From Curtobacterium sp. GC_Cur_3 (GTDB taxonomy: Bacteria > Actinomycetota > Actinomycetes > Actinomycetales > Microbacteriaceae): a DNA stretch of 45,030 nucleotides. Every line of letters starts with the position of its first letter. Position 1 is the stretch's first letter. Below, in pieces: positions 24,652 to 33,099 of the stretch. The stretch lies in the NCBI RefSeq assembly GCF_026544205.1, contig NZ_JALNUI010000028.1:1-45030 (forward strand), given 5' to 3'. The notes below the pieces were generated by a model. That model worked only from the letters and a program-made list of their open reading frames with translations, ran no database searches and had not been told where the DNA came from. The position numbers and the translations under genes were made by a program.

Positions 24652-27600
24652 CTAGCGCTTGGCCATCGGCGCGGTCGGCGCGGAGGTCGCCGTGCCGTCC
24701 TGGTACCCCGTCGCCGATGCCGTCACGCGGACCTGGAAGCGGTGTCCCGCGTCCGAGGAGCCGAGCTTGTACGTCTTCTCGTCGGCACCCTCGACGGCCA
24801 CACCGTCACGGAGCCACTGGAAGGCGTACGTGACACCGCGGGCGTTCCAGTCGCCGGGCTTGGCGGTCAGCTTCTTGCCGACCGTCGGCGTGCCCGACAC
24901 GGTCACCGCGCTGCCCTCACGGAGCGCCAGGACCGGTGCCGCGACCGAGGCCGACAGCACGTCCGCCTGGTCGCCGACCGCGTTGTGCAGGTGCAGCAGC
25001 AGGATGCGCGGCGTCGTCGTGCTGTCCGCGGCACGGGTCACCTGGAGCGACCCGGCGTCGGAGAACAGCACACCGGCGGTGCCGCCCTGGGCGAAGGTGA
25101 GCCCGGGAGCGGACGGGTCGAACGTGGCCGTGGAGGTCTCGTCGACCACCGCGGAGCCGCTCGTCGCCTGGGCCGGTGCGTACGCCGACTCGGTGAGCAC
25201 CGAGTAGTCGAACGCCCCGGTGACGCCGATCGCCTGCTGCGAGACGGTCAGCACCTTCACCGCGCTGTCGAACGTGTTGACGTCCTGGCCGGGCGCCCCT
25301 CCGTTCAGCGGCTGCGCGTCGAGCGTCTCCCCCGTGGCGAGGTCGATCGTCGTCGCGAGGGTGGCGTCCACCGCTGCCGACTTCGCGTCGTACACCAGGT
25401 AGTCCGGCGTGCCGTCGCGGTCCGTGTCGATGAGCACCTCGACGTTGGTCACGGCGCCCGGGTTGGCGTCAGGACCAGCCGTCTGCACACCGAACGCCAG
25501 CGTGCCGTCAGCCGCGCTCGCACCGAAGGTGCGCACGTCGGCCGCCTGCAGCGACTGCTTCGCCGAGCCGTCCGGGAACGACTCCTGCGGGTCGGTGCCG
25601 CCGAGGACGAACGGGGCCACGAGGGCTCCGTTCACTCCGCGACCGGCGAGCGCCAGGTCCGCCGTGGACGACGTCGCCGCGAAGGTGACGTCCGAGCCGT
25701 GCACCGCACTGACCGCCTTCGGGGCCGCGTAGGTCGCGAGGCGCAGCGGGTTGTACCGCTTCTCGGTCGGCGTGAAGGTCACGAGACCGGTGGCCGCTGC
25801 GACGAATTCGCGCTGGTAACCCTGCTGGACCGACTCCTGGGTGGGGTCGATCGTGCGGGTCAGCTTGGTCGGGTCGGCGATCGTCATCGTCAGGGTGACG
25901 GTGGCGGTGCCGTGCGGGACGACCGTGACGCGGGGCTTGTCGATCGAGAACGCGACGCCGCCCTGGGCGACGCGGGACTCGTAGGCCACGTCGTACGTGT
26001 GTGGTCGGCCGTCGGTGTTCTTGATCTGCAGCGTGCGCTTCTCGGTGGTCGGCGAGGCGACCTCGACGACGCCGAACGACGCCGTGACGAGCTGGTCGTT
26101 CTCGACGCTCCGCACCGTGGTGCCGGCGGTGACCGCCTGGAGCGCGTCGACGCGGCCGGTGCCCTGGCGGAGCAGGGTGGCGGTGCCGTCACCGTCGCGG
26201 ACGTCGTGCGTCGCCGTGTTCATCAGCGTCGCCTTGACGTCGGGAGCCGACCACGTCGGGTGGGACTCGAACGTGAGCGCGGCGATGCCGGCCACGTCCG
26301 GGGTCGCCATCGAGGTGCCGCTCATCGACATGCGGCCGTCACCGGTGCCGTTGGCCGCGGAGATCACGTTGACCCCGGGGCCGGCGATGTCCGGCTTGAC
26401 GATGTCGTCGAACGACCCGTGGACACCACGGCTGGTGAACTGCGCGAGCGTGTTCACCGCGTCGGCGTCGGTCGCGAGCTGGAAGCCCTTGAGCTCGTCG
26501 GCGAACTGCACGTGCAGGGTCCCGGCCTGGGCAGCGGCCTGGAGGTTCGCCGCGCTGTCCTTGGTCAGCTCGGCACCCGGGATGGTCGTGTTCCCCGCGA
26601 TGCCGCTGTCGAAGGTGTTGATCGTCCCGGCGAGCAGGACGCCGACACCGCCGGCGGCCTGGACGTTGGTGAAGCGGACACCGGAACCGCACTCGAGGGC
26701 GCCGTCCGTCCACTTCAGCCAGACGACCTTGCCCGCGATGGCTGCGGCGTCAGCGGCGCTGAAGGCCGTGCAACCGTCGACGTTGCTGGTCGGGACGACG
26801 ACGTCACCCTCGACCGGCAGCGTGCCCTGGTAGTTCTGCGAGTACTGCGCGGCGTAGGTCTTCGCGACGTCCGCCGGGGCGGTCGCACGGACACCGTCGA
26901 ACAGGCTCTGGCCGGTGGCGCTCGCGGCGACCGTCAGGGCGCCCTCCGCGTTGCCCGGCGAACCACCGATGTCGGTGAAGTCGTCGGCGTTGCCCGAGGC
27001 GATGACCGGCAGGACACCGCGTGCGGTGAGCGCGTCGATCTTCGCGTTGTCGGGGTCGTCCGGTGCGCCGTAGTCGGAGCCGAGCGACAGGTTGAGGACG
27101 TTGATGTCCTTGCCCTCGGTCAGCGCCTGGCCCACCCAGTCGAGCGCCGCACCCGTGACGTCGGTCGAACCGCCGGCGTCACCGAACACCTTGAGGGCGT
27201 AGAGGCCGGCCTCGGGCGCGGTGCCCGGACCGATCCACATGTCCTGCACCTGCTGCGTGGTGAGCTTCTTGTAGCTCCCGGTGAAGGTCGTCTTGTCGGC
27301 GGCCAGCCCGTAGCCGGCGATGGTGCCGGAGACGTGGGTGCCGTGGTCGCCGCCCTTGCCGTCGATGGGGTTCTCGTCCGGCTGCGGGGTCGGGTCGTAC
27401 GCGGGGCTCGACGGGTCGGCGTTGTACGTGGGGCCGGCGAAGTCGTGGCCACCGAGGAACTTGTCGGCGTCGAACCAGCTGGGGTCCGGCGCACTCGTGC
27501 TCGCCAGCGCCGCGTCGTAGGCCGCCGTGGTGCCGGGGCCACCGAAGTCGGCCTGCGTGTAGTCGAGGCCGGTGTCGAGCACGGCGACGTTGACGCCCTT

Positions 27601-28251
27601 GCCCGTGTGGCCGGTCTGCTGCCAGGCGTCGAGCGAGCGCGTGTAGATGTCGCTCGCCGCGTTCTTCGGGGTGACGCCGTCGACGCCGGGCTTGACCGCG
27701 TCGGGGTCCACGCCGCTCGGGGTGGCGCCGGCGGGCTCGCTGCTGGTCGGGTCGACGATCTTCTTCGGCGTCAGCGGGATGACGCTGGCGACGTCGGAGC
27801 GCTCGGCGATCTCCTTGAGCGCCGACACGTCCGCGACCACGGCGACACCGGGGACGGTGTACTCGGTCGCGTAGAGCTCGGTCGCGTCATCGTCGGCCTG
27901 CTGCACCGCGGCGCGCACCTTCGCGACCGTCGAGGTGACCGCGGACAGCCGCTGCTTCGCGGCCGCCGACGGGGTCTTCGAGCGGGTGAGGTCGCCGCCC
28001 TTGGCCTTGGCGTCGACCGCCAGGACACCCTCGCCGGTGGTCCGGACGAAGGCGGCGACGGTCTTCTGCGGCTTGGCGTCCCGCAGCGGCGCCGCGAGCT
28101 TGAGGTCGGCGGCCGAGAGGCCCGCGGGTGCGGCGGACGCCGTCCCGCCGAGGGCCAGGCCGCCGCAGGTCAGCGCGCCGGCCGCGGCGAGCGCGACCGC
28201 GATCCTGCTGATGCTGCGTCGTCTGGGGTCTGATGGAGTGGGTTGGCGCAC
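24652..28251 (-). CDS. Large secreted subtilisin-like serine protease (S8) with PA domain
   Basis: A 1199-residue secreted protease. A signal peptide (RRRSISRIAVALAAAGALTC, to ASA at about residue 40) is followed by an inhibitor-like propeptide (about residues 60-160), then the catalytic domain with D226 in AVLDTGLDY, H306 in DHGTHVSG and S647 in SGTSMATPD. A PA insert lies between His and Ser (around CTAFSAADAAAIAGKVVWLK). After the catalytic part come Fn3-like/beta domains and a last Ig-like domain (VGKKLTAKPGDW, YAFQWLRDG) ending PMAKR. The order matches plant-type/actinobacterial subtilases. GTG at 28251 is preceded by GGAG at seven bases. It likely degrades extracellular protein; no wall anchor is visible. 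Confidence 0.94.
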   Translation of the reverse strand: MRQPTPSDPRRRSISRIAVALAAAGALTCGGLALGGTASAAPAGLSAADLKLAAPLRDAKPQKTVAAFVRTTGEGVLAVDAKAKGGDLTRSKTPSAAAKQRLSAVTSTVAKVRAAVQQADDDATELYATEYTVPGVAVVADVSALKEIAERSDVASVIPLTPKKIVDPTSSEPAGATPSGVDPDAVKPGVDGVTPKNAASDIYTRSLDAWQQTGHTGKGVNVAVLDTGLDYTQADFGGPGTTAAYDAALASTSAPDPSWFDADKFLGGHDFAGPTYNADPSSPAYDPTPQPDENPIDGKGGDHGTHVSGTIAGYGLAADKTTFTGSYKKLTTQQVQDMWIGPGTAPEAGLYALKVFGDAGGSTDVTGAALDWVGQALTEGKDINVLNLSLGSDYGAPDDPDNAKIDALTARGVLPVIASGNADDFTDIGGSPGNAEGALTVAASATGQSLFDGVRATAPADVAKTYAAQYSQNYQGTLPVEGDVVVPTSNVDGCTAFSAADAAAIAGKVVWLKWTDGALECGSGVRFTNVQAAGGVGVLLAGTINTFDSGIAGNTTIPGAELTKDSAANLQAAAQAGTLHVQFADELKGFQLATDADAVNTLAQFTSRGVHGSFDDIVKPDIAGPGVNVISAANGTGDGRMSMSGTSMATPDVAGIAALTFESHPTWSAPDVKATLMNTATHDVRDGDGTATLLRQGTGRVDALQAVTAGTTVRSVENDQLVTASFGVVEVASPTTEKRTLQIKNTDGRPHTYDVAYESRVAQGGVAFSIDKPRVTVVPHGTATVTLTMTIADPTKLTRTIDPTQESVQQGYQREFVAAATGLVTFTPTEKRYNPLRLATYAAPKAVSAVHGSDVTFAATSSTADLALAGRGVNGALVAPFVLGGTDPQESFPDGSAKQSLQAADVRTFGASAADGTLAFGVQTAGPDANPGAVTNVEVLIDTDRDGTPDYLVYDAKSAAVDATLATTIDLATGETLDAQPLNGGAPGQDVNTFDSAVKVLTVSQQAIGVTGAFDYSVLTESAYAPAQATSGSAVVDETSTATFDPSAPGLTFAQGGTAGVLFSDAGSLQVTRAADSTTTPRILLLHLHNAVGDQADVLSASVAAPVLALREGSAVTVSGTPTVGKKLTAKPGDWNARGVTYAFQWLRDGVAVEGADEKTYKLGSSDAGHRFQVRVTASATGYQDGTATSAPTAPMAKR

Positions 28252-28363
28252 GTGTTGCTCCGTCCGGAATGCTGGGGGAATTCCCCTGAAGCTATGTGTC
28301 TCCTCTCAGGGCAGGGAGTCGGCACTTTGGGGGACGGCACCCGAACGGGGCACGCGGAACCGT

Positions 28364-28396
28364 TAACTTGCACAGGTGTGTGCACGTTATTACGAT
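28364..28396 (+). promoter_or_regulatory. Promoter and TetR-type operator of the TetR/YhgE operon
   Basis: The inverted repeat TAACTTGCACA-GGTG-TGTGCACGTTA (28364-28389, 10 of 11 paired) overlaps TTGCAC (28368-28373), which stands 17 bases before TACGAT (28391-28396). The ATG follows six bases later. Binding of the encoded regulator would block the promoter, so negative autoregulation is likely. Confidence 0.7.
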
Positions 28397-28402
28397 GTCC
28401 AC

Positions 28403-29065
28403 ATGACCGGATCCGAGACCCCTCCGCGCGCACCCCGCCGCGACGCCACCGAGAACCGGGCGGCCCTGATCGACGCCGCGAAGACAGCACTCCAGCGGGA
28501 TCCGGACGCATCGCTCGAGACGATCGCGGCCGACGCCGGGCTCTCGCGCCGTGCGGTCTACGGACACTTCCCCTCGCGCGACGACCTCGTCCGGGCCGTC
28601 GTGACCGCGGGTGCCGCCCGGATCCTCGCCGCGATGCCGACCACGACCGACCTCGGGGAACTCCCCCCGGCAGCGCGCATCGCGGCCATCGCCGTCACCC
28701 TCTGGTCCGAGGTCTCCCATGTCCGGTCGATGGCGCGCATCGCCGTGCGGGACCCGTTCGGCGCCTCCGTCGCCGAGGTCTTCGCGCCGCTGCGGGCCCA
28801 GGTGCGCGAGGCCTGCGCGCTCGGCATCGCCGACGGCTCGATGCGCTCGGACGTGGACGCGGCCACACTCGGACGCCTGGTCGAGGGCGCGTGCATCGCG
28901 GTGCTCGACGAGGCCACCCGCTCCGGCACGTCGGACGAGGACGGCCGCCGCATGGTGGTCGTCTCGGCCCTCGGCATGGCGGGCATCGACTGGCGCACGG
29001 CGATGCTCACCGGACCCGTCAGCTCCGTCAGCTCCGCCCGCTCCGTCCCCGAGGAGTCAGCATGA
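28403..29065 (+). CDS. TetR/AcrR family transcriptional regulator
   Basis: A 220-residue repressor beginning MTGSETPPRAPRRDATENRA. The N-terminal helix-turn-helix is LETIAADAGLSRRAVYGHFPSRDDLVRAV, and the C-terminal helical domain would bind a ligand. The start at 28403 is chosen because TACGAT ends six bases before it; an earlier in-frame start at 28376 would lie within the operator. It is the first gene of an operon: its TGA overlaps the next ATG as ATGA at 29062-29065. It probably controls its own operon through the inverted repeat in its promoter. The ligand may be a membrane-active compound, which is inference. Confidence 0.9.
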   Translation: MTGSETPPRAPRRDATENRAALIDAAKTALQRDPDASLETIAADAGLSRRAVYGHFPSRDDLVRAVVTAGAARILAAMPTTTDLGELPPAARIAAIAVTLWSEVSHVRSMARIAVRDPFGASVAEVFAPLRAQVREACALGIADGSMRSDVDAATLGRLVEGACIAVLDEATRSGTSDEDGRRMVVVSALGMAGIDWRTAMLTGPVSSVSSARSVPEESA

Positions 29066-29757
29066 CCACCATCGAGATCGACCACGCCGGCATCGGCGAC
29101 GAACCGGGCGCACCCCTGCCCGTCGTCTCCGCCGTCGCCGGCCCGCACCGCCCGGGCATCCTGGCCGTGGAGACCGAGCAGGCCCCGGTGCTCGCGTCGC
29201 TCGTCGCCGGCGGGCGGATGCAGCCCGACAGCGGCCGGGTGCTCCTCGACGGACACGAGGACGCCGCGGCACTCCGTCGCGCGGTGGCCCTCGTCGACAC
29301 CCCGGGCATCGCCGAGCCCTTCCCGGTGATGACGCTCCGCCGCATCGTGCGCGAGGAGCTGGCGTTCGCCGAGCGCCGCCCCTCCCGCGAGCACGTCGAC
29401 ACCGTGCTCGACGAACTCGGCATGTCCGCGTACGCCGACACCCACGTGCAGCGCGTGCCCACCGACGTGCGGGTCCGGCTCCTCAGCGAGCTCGCCCTGC
29501 TCCGCGAGGGCGTGACGGCCCTGGTCATCACGTCGCCGGAGCGCCACGGCGGTGTCGTGGCCGACTGGTTCGCCGTCGTCCGTGACGTGGCGGCACGCGG
29601 CGTGACCGTCGTGCTCGTCACCTCGAAGGCCGCGGCCGAGACGGCAGCGCAGCTCCTGGCGACCATCCCCGTGCCGGCCGAGCCGAGCCTCCCGTCCGAT
29701 CCTGTCCCTGACCCTGACGCAACCGCAGCAACCGCTCCCCTGGAGACCCGCTCGTGA
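29062..29757 (+). CDS. Degenerate ABC ATPase-like protein lacking ATP-binding motifs
   Basis: A 231-residue protein that keeps the scaffold of an ABC ATPase but not its catalytic parts. The segment LVAGGRMQPDSGRVLLDGHE is the usual stretch after Walker A, yet the P-loop GxxGxGKS is replaced by AVETEQAP. The Q-loop area reads VALVDTPGIAEPFPVMTLRR, the LSGGQ signature is replaced by RVPTDVRVRLLSEL, and Walker B with its glutamate is replaced by TALVITSPERHGG. It should not hydrolyse ATP by the normal route. A Pro/Asp-rich tail of about 30 residues follows. ATGA and GTGA overlaps tie it to the TetR and YhgE genes, so it probably acts with the membrane protein as a non-catalytic partner. Confidence 0.75.
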   Translation: MTTIEIDHAGIGDEPGAPLPVVSAVAGPHRPGILAVETEQAPVLASLVAGGRMQPDSGRVLLDGHEDAAALRRAVALVDTPGIAEPFPVMTLRRIVREELAFAERRPSREHVDTVLDELGMSAYADTHVQRVPTDVRVRLLSELALLREGVTALVITSPERHGGVVADWFAVVRDVAARGVTVVLVTSKAAAETAAQLLATIPVPAEPSLPSDPVPDPDATAATAPLETRS

Positions 29758-31985
29758 CCACCACCTCGCTCGTCCGCGCCGAACTCGCGCGACTCACCGC
29801 GACCCCGCTCGCACGCCTGGCGTTCATCGCGCTCATGGTCGTGCCGCTGCTGTACGGCGGCGCCTACCTCTGGGCCAACCGCGACCCCTACGCCAAGCTC
29901 GACCAGGTCCCGGCGGCGATCGTCGACCAGGACGCCGGCGCGACGCTCGACGGCCACACCGTGGACTACGGCAAGGACGTCGCGAAGCGTGCGATCGACG
30001 GCGGCGACTTCAAGTGGGAGCGGGCCTCGGCGGCCGAGGCACGCTCCGGCGTGCGCAACGGCACCTACGACTTCGTCGTGACGATCCCGCACGACTTCTC
30101 CGAGTCGCTCGTGTCGGCGCAGTCCGACGACCCGAAGCGCGCCCGACTCGTGATGACGACGGCGGACACGAACTCCTACCTCGCCTCCACGATCGCGGAG
30201 CAGGCCGGCAAGACCATGCGCACCGCGGTGGCCGAACAGGTCGGCAGGCAGGCGGCGAAGACCCTGCTCGTCGGGCTCGCCGACGTGCGGGACAGCCTCG
30301 GCGACGCGGTCGACGGCGCCGGGACGCTCGCGTCGGGTGCGGCCTCCGCGTCGAACGGCGCGGACCAGCTGGCAGCGGGGACGTCGCAGCTCCGGGACGG
30401 CGCGGCACAGCTCGCGTCGGGCACGAAGGCGCTGCCGGCGCAGACCACCAAGCTGAACGACGGCGCGCAGCAGGTCGCGACCGGGGCGGCGTCGCTGTCC
30501 TCCGGGCTGTCGACGCTGCAGGAGCAGACGGCGTCCCTGCCCGCGCAGACGAGCCAGCTCGACACCGGGGCGAAGCAGCTCCAGTCCGGGCTGCACCAGC
30601 TGCGCGACCAGACCGCGAGCCTGCCGGAAGACTCCGCGACGCTCGCGCAGGGAGCGACCCGCGTCGCCGACGGCAACGCGCGGCTGGCTGACGACGCCGC
30701 ACCGTTCATCGCCGGCGTCCAGCAGGTCGCGAAGGACTCCCCCGCGCTGGCGGCACAGCTGCGTCCCCTCGTCGAGGCCTCGGCGCTGCCTGCTGACCAG
30801 AAGACGGCGCTGCTCGCCACGCTCGACCAGTTCGCCACGTCGGGCCAGCAGCTCGGGACGGGTGCGACGGCACTCTCCGGCAGCCTCGGCGCGCTCCAGA
30901 CGGGCAGCGCGCAGGTGGCCGCAGGGGCGTCACAGCTCGCGACCCAGGCCCCGGCGCTGACCTCCGGCGTGCAGCGGCTCTCCGACGGCTCGGACTCCCT
31001 GGCCGCGGGCACCGGGAAGCTCGCCGCAGCGGCACCCGCCCTGTCGAACGGCATCGGGACGGCGGCCTCGGGAGCGTCGACGCTGTCGAACGGGGCCGCG
31101 CAGGTCGCCTCGGGCACGTCGACGCTCGCGGCCTCGGCACCGACGCTGACGAACGGCGCCCAGTCGCTCGCGACGGGGACGGCCACGGCGGACGACGGCG
31201 CGAAGTCGCTCGCGACCGGGCTGCACGCGCTGAAGTCCGGGTCGTCGACGCTGGCGGACTCGCTCGATCAGGGGCGGACGAAGATCCCGGCGTCGACCGC
31301 GTCCCAGCGCGCGTCGCAGGCGTCGGTCATCTCCGACCCGGTGCGGGTCGGCGACGACAACGTGGCGGCGGCTGACAACTACGGCGCCGGCCTGGCCCCG
31401 TTCTTCATCTCGCTCGCGGCGTGGATCGGCATGTACGCGCTGTTCCTCATCCTCCGACCGATCTCGAAGCGTGCGATCACCGCGGTGCGGAAGCCGCTGC
31501 GGATCGTCCTCGGCGGGTGGCTCACGCCCGTGGTGCTCGGTGTCGTGCAGATGGTGGCGCTGTTCTTCATCGTGCGGTTCGCCCTCGACCTCGGCGTGCA
31601 GTGGCCCGCGGCGACGATCGGCGTGATGGTGCTGGCCTCGGCGACGTTCGCGGCGATCCTGATGGCGCTCAACGTGCTGCTCGGGTCCGTCGGGCAGTTC
31701 CTCGGCCTCGTGCTCATGCTCGTGCAGCTCGTCACGGCCGGTGGCACGTTCCCGTGGCAGACCCTGCCCGGGCCGTTGGCAGCGCTCCACTTCGCCCTGC
31801 CGATGTCGTACTCCGTCGACGCCCTGCGCCAGACGATGTACGGCGGGTCGACCGGTGCGGTGTGGTCCGACGCGGGCGTGCTGGCGTGCTGGATGCTCGG
31901 GGCGCTGCTCGTCACATACGTGGTGGCCGCTCGCCAGGGTCGCTCCCGCACGCTGCGCGACCTGCGCCCGAGCCTGATCGGGTAG
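29754..31985 (+). CDS. YhgE/Pip-type ABC-2 family membrane protein
   Basis: A 743-residue protein with one helix near the N-terminus (LARLAFIALMVVPLLYGGAYLW), an extracellular YhgE N-terminal domain (PAAIVDQDAGATLDG), a long region of short repeats of the type GAxQLxxGxxxL (about residues 185-500) and five or six C-terminal helices of the ABC-2 fold. The group includes phage infection protein Pip of lactococci and YhgE; several are linked to type VII secretion or export. The start is a GTG forming GTGA with the previous stop. The repeats form a long helical or coiled stalk. The substrate is unknown. Confidence 0.9.
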   Translation: MTTTSLVRAELARLTATPLARLAFIALMVVPLLYGGAYLWANRDPYAKLDQVPAAIVDQDAGATLDGHTVDYGKDVAKRAIDGGDFKWERASAAEARSGVRNGTYDFVVTIPHDFSESLVSAQSDDPKRARLVMTTADTNSYLASTIAEQAGKTMRTAVAEQVGRQAAKTLLVGLADVRDSLGDAVDGAGTLASGAASASNGADQLAAGTSQLRDGAAQLASGTKALPAQTTKLNDGAQQVATGAASLSSGLSTLQEQTASLPAQTSQLDTGAKQLQSGLHQLRDQTASLPEDSATLAQGATRVADGNARLADDAAPFIAGVQQVAKDSPALAAQLRPLVEASALPADQKTALLATLDQFATSGQQLGTGATALSGSLGALQTGSAQVAAGASQLATQAPALTSGVQRLSDGSDSLAAGTGKLAAAAPALSNGIGTAASGASTLSNGAAQVASGTSTLAASAPTLTNGAQSLATGTATADDGAKSLATGLHALKSGSSTLADSLDQGRTKIPASTASQRASQASVISDPVRVGDDNVAAADNYGAGLAPFFISLAAWIGMYALFLILRPISKRAITAVRKPLRIVLGGWLTPVVLGVVQMVALFFIVRFALDLGVQWPAATIGVMVLASATFAAILMALNVLLGSVGQFLGLVLMLVQLVTAGGTFPWQTLPGPLAALHFALPMSYSVDALRQTMYGGSTGAVWSDAGVLACWMLGALLVTYVVAARQGRSRTLRDLRPSLIG

Positions 31986-31998
31986 CGGGCGCGGGCAG

Positions 31999-32026
31999 CG
32001 AGGCGCGCGGGTTGGTCGCGCGCTCG
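31999..32026. terminator. Bidirectional terminator hairpin
   Basis: CGAGGCGCGCG (31999-32009) pairs with CGCGCGCTCG (32017-32026) with one bulged G. It fills the 41-base gap between the YhgE stop and the stop of the convergent SDR gene. Confidence 0.55.
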
Positions 32027-32827
32027 TCAGGGACGGGGGCGGCCGAGGGGGTCGACGGCCATGGAGCCGCCGAGCCAGCGGGTGTCCTCGTCGGGGAGCG
32101 CGTCGACCTCGTCGGCGTCGAGGACCGTCCGCGCGTCGTCGACGGGGTGGAAGCCGATCGCCTCCCCCGCGGCGAAGTCGGCCGGCGTGCCGCTGTTCCG
32201 CGACAGCGCCCACACGACGTGGTGGCCGGGCTCGGTGAGGTCGACCGTCGCGAGCACGAGCCGTGCGAGGTCGTCGGCCGACGTCCACATCAACAGGGCC
32301 CGGCGCGACGATGGTCGTTCCCCGAAGGCACCGATCCGGGCGGAGACGATCGACATGCCGAAGCGGTCGGCGAACAGGCTGCCGAGGAGCTCCATGCCCG
32401 CCTTCGTGACGCCGTAGTAGCAGTCCGGCCGCGGGAGCCGGTCACCCGGGACGCTCCCGGCGGGGACGTCCTCCTCGACGCGACCGACCGCGTGGATGGA
32501 ACTCGCCTGCACCACGCGGAGGACGCCGTTCTCGCCCGCGCGTTCCAGCACGTTCTTCGTCCCAGTGAGGTTCGCCGTGACGAGGGCGTCCCAGTCGGTC
32601 TCGGACGGGATGCCGGCCAGGTGGACGATCGTGTCCACACCGACGAGTGCGTTCTCCAGGGCGTCGGGGTCGTTCACCGACCCGAGCACCAGCCGTTCCC
32701 CCGCCACGACCGGGTCGTCGGGTGTCCGCTCGTCGAGCAGCACGAGGTCGTGTCCAGCGGCACGGAGCCGAGGGCGCAGGGCCGTCCCGATCCGCCCGGC
32801 CGCACCGGTGATGAGCAGCGTCGCCAT
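32027..32827 (-). CDS. NAD-dependent epimerase/dehydratase, uronate dehydrogenase-like
   Basis: A 266-residue extended SDR. The cofactor motif is TGAAGRIG (G8, G11, G14), followed by DTIVHLAGIPSE, the serine block VVQASSIHAVG, and the Y138-x3-K142 pair (YGVTK). The blocks VHLAGIPSETDW, SARIGAFGERP and LMWTSADDLARL resemble uronate dehydrogenases, which oxidise galacturonate or glucuronate to the lactone. This fits the sugar transporter and LacI genes upstream, but substrate is inferred. TAGCCT (32835-32840, minus strand) lies seven bases before the ATG and no Shine-Dalgarno is seen, so the transcript may be leaderless. Confidence 0.85.
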   Translation of the reverse strand: MATLLITGAAGRIGTALRPRLRAAGHDLVLLDERTPDDPVVAGERLVLGSVNDPDALENALVGVDTIVHLAGIPSETDWDALVTANLTGTKNVLERAGENGVLRVVQASSIHAVGRVEEDVPAGSVPGDRLPRPDCYYGVTKAGMELLGSLFADRFGMSIVSARIGAFGERPSSRRALLMWTSADDLARLVLATVDLTEPGHHVVWALSRNSGTPADFAAGEAIGFHPVDDARTVLDADEVDALPDEDTRWLGGSMAVDPLGRPRP

Positions 32828-32834
32828 GCCGCGG

Positions 32835-32840
32835 AGGCTA
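32835..32840 (-). promoter_or_regulatory. -10 box TAGCCT of the SDR gene
   Basis: On the minus strand TAGCCT is followed by seven bases and the ATG at 32827. The 18-bp tandem repeats begin 24 bases upstream of it and occupy the place of the -35 region. Confidence 0.4.
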
Positions 32841-32863
32841 CGCGGACCTCCCGAAGAGCGCCG

Positions 32864-32935
32864 CCAGGTGTCCCAGTGTCACCAGGTGTGCCAGTGCCGC
32901 CGGGTGTGCCCGTGCCGCCAGGTGCGCCAGGGCCG
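32864..32935. repeat. Four tandem 18-bp repeats upstream of the SDR gene
   Basis: Units start at 32864, 32882, 32900 and 32918 and follow CCAGGTGTGCCAGTGCCG with a few changes each. One minus-strand frame reads as a collagen-like Gly-Thr-Pro-Gly-Gly-Thr pattern, but that frame is not part of a credible gene. The repeats lie within the upstream region of the SDR gene, where copy number could change promoter spacing. Confidence 0.85.
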
Positions 32936-32951
32936 AGGAGGCATCCCGAAG

Positions 32952-33039
32952 CCGTCCTCGCCCCGCCCGATGACGGATCCGGTTCCGGGAACACGGGGAA
33001 GGAGCGCCGGATCCGTCGACGCCGCGGACGAAGTCCGTC
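32952..33039. repeat. Dispersed 88-bp intergenic element, copy A
   Basis: The most conserved 48 bases (32971-33018) begin TGACGGATCCGGTTC and end GCCGGATCCGTC, forming an imperfect inverted repeat. Aligned flanks of 19 bases to the left (CCGT-rich) and about 21 to the right are also related to copies B and C. It lies between the transporter stop and the SDR tandem repeats. Copy A is the most diverged. Confidence 0.7.
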
Positions 33040-33099
33040 GTGCAGCGAGGCCGCGCGACGCCCCGCGCCGCACGGCCCCCACACGTTCCCGTGGAGCCC

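Noticed and set aside
24742..28233. Very long open frame on the plus strand opposite the subtilase gene
   Set aside because: It is Arg/Gly/Val-rich with no known motif, and is the mirror of a high-GC gene with strong codon bias. The subtilase on the other strand has a signal peptide and complete catalytic triad.
32864..32935. Possible CRISPR-like repeat array
   Set aside because: Units are directly adjacent with no spacers, and no cas gene is in the window.
32674..33084. Collagen-like Gly-Thr-Pro-Gly-Gly-Thr frame over the 18-bp tandem repeats
   Set aside because: The frame overlaps the start of the SDR gene out of phase, has no signal peptide or ribosome site and its remaining sequence is not protein-like.
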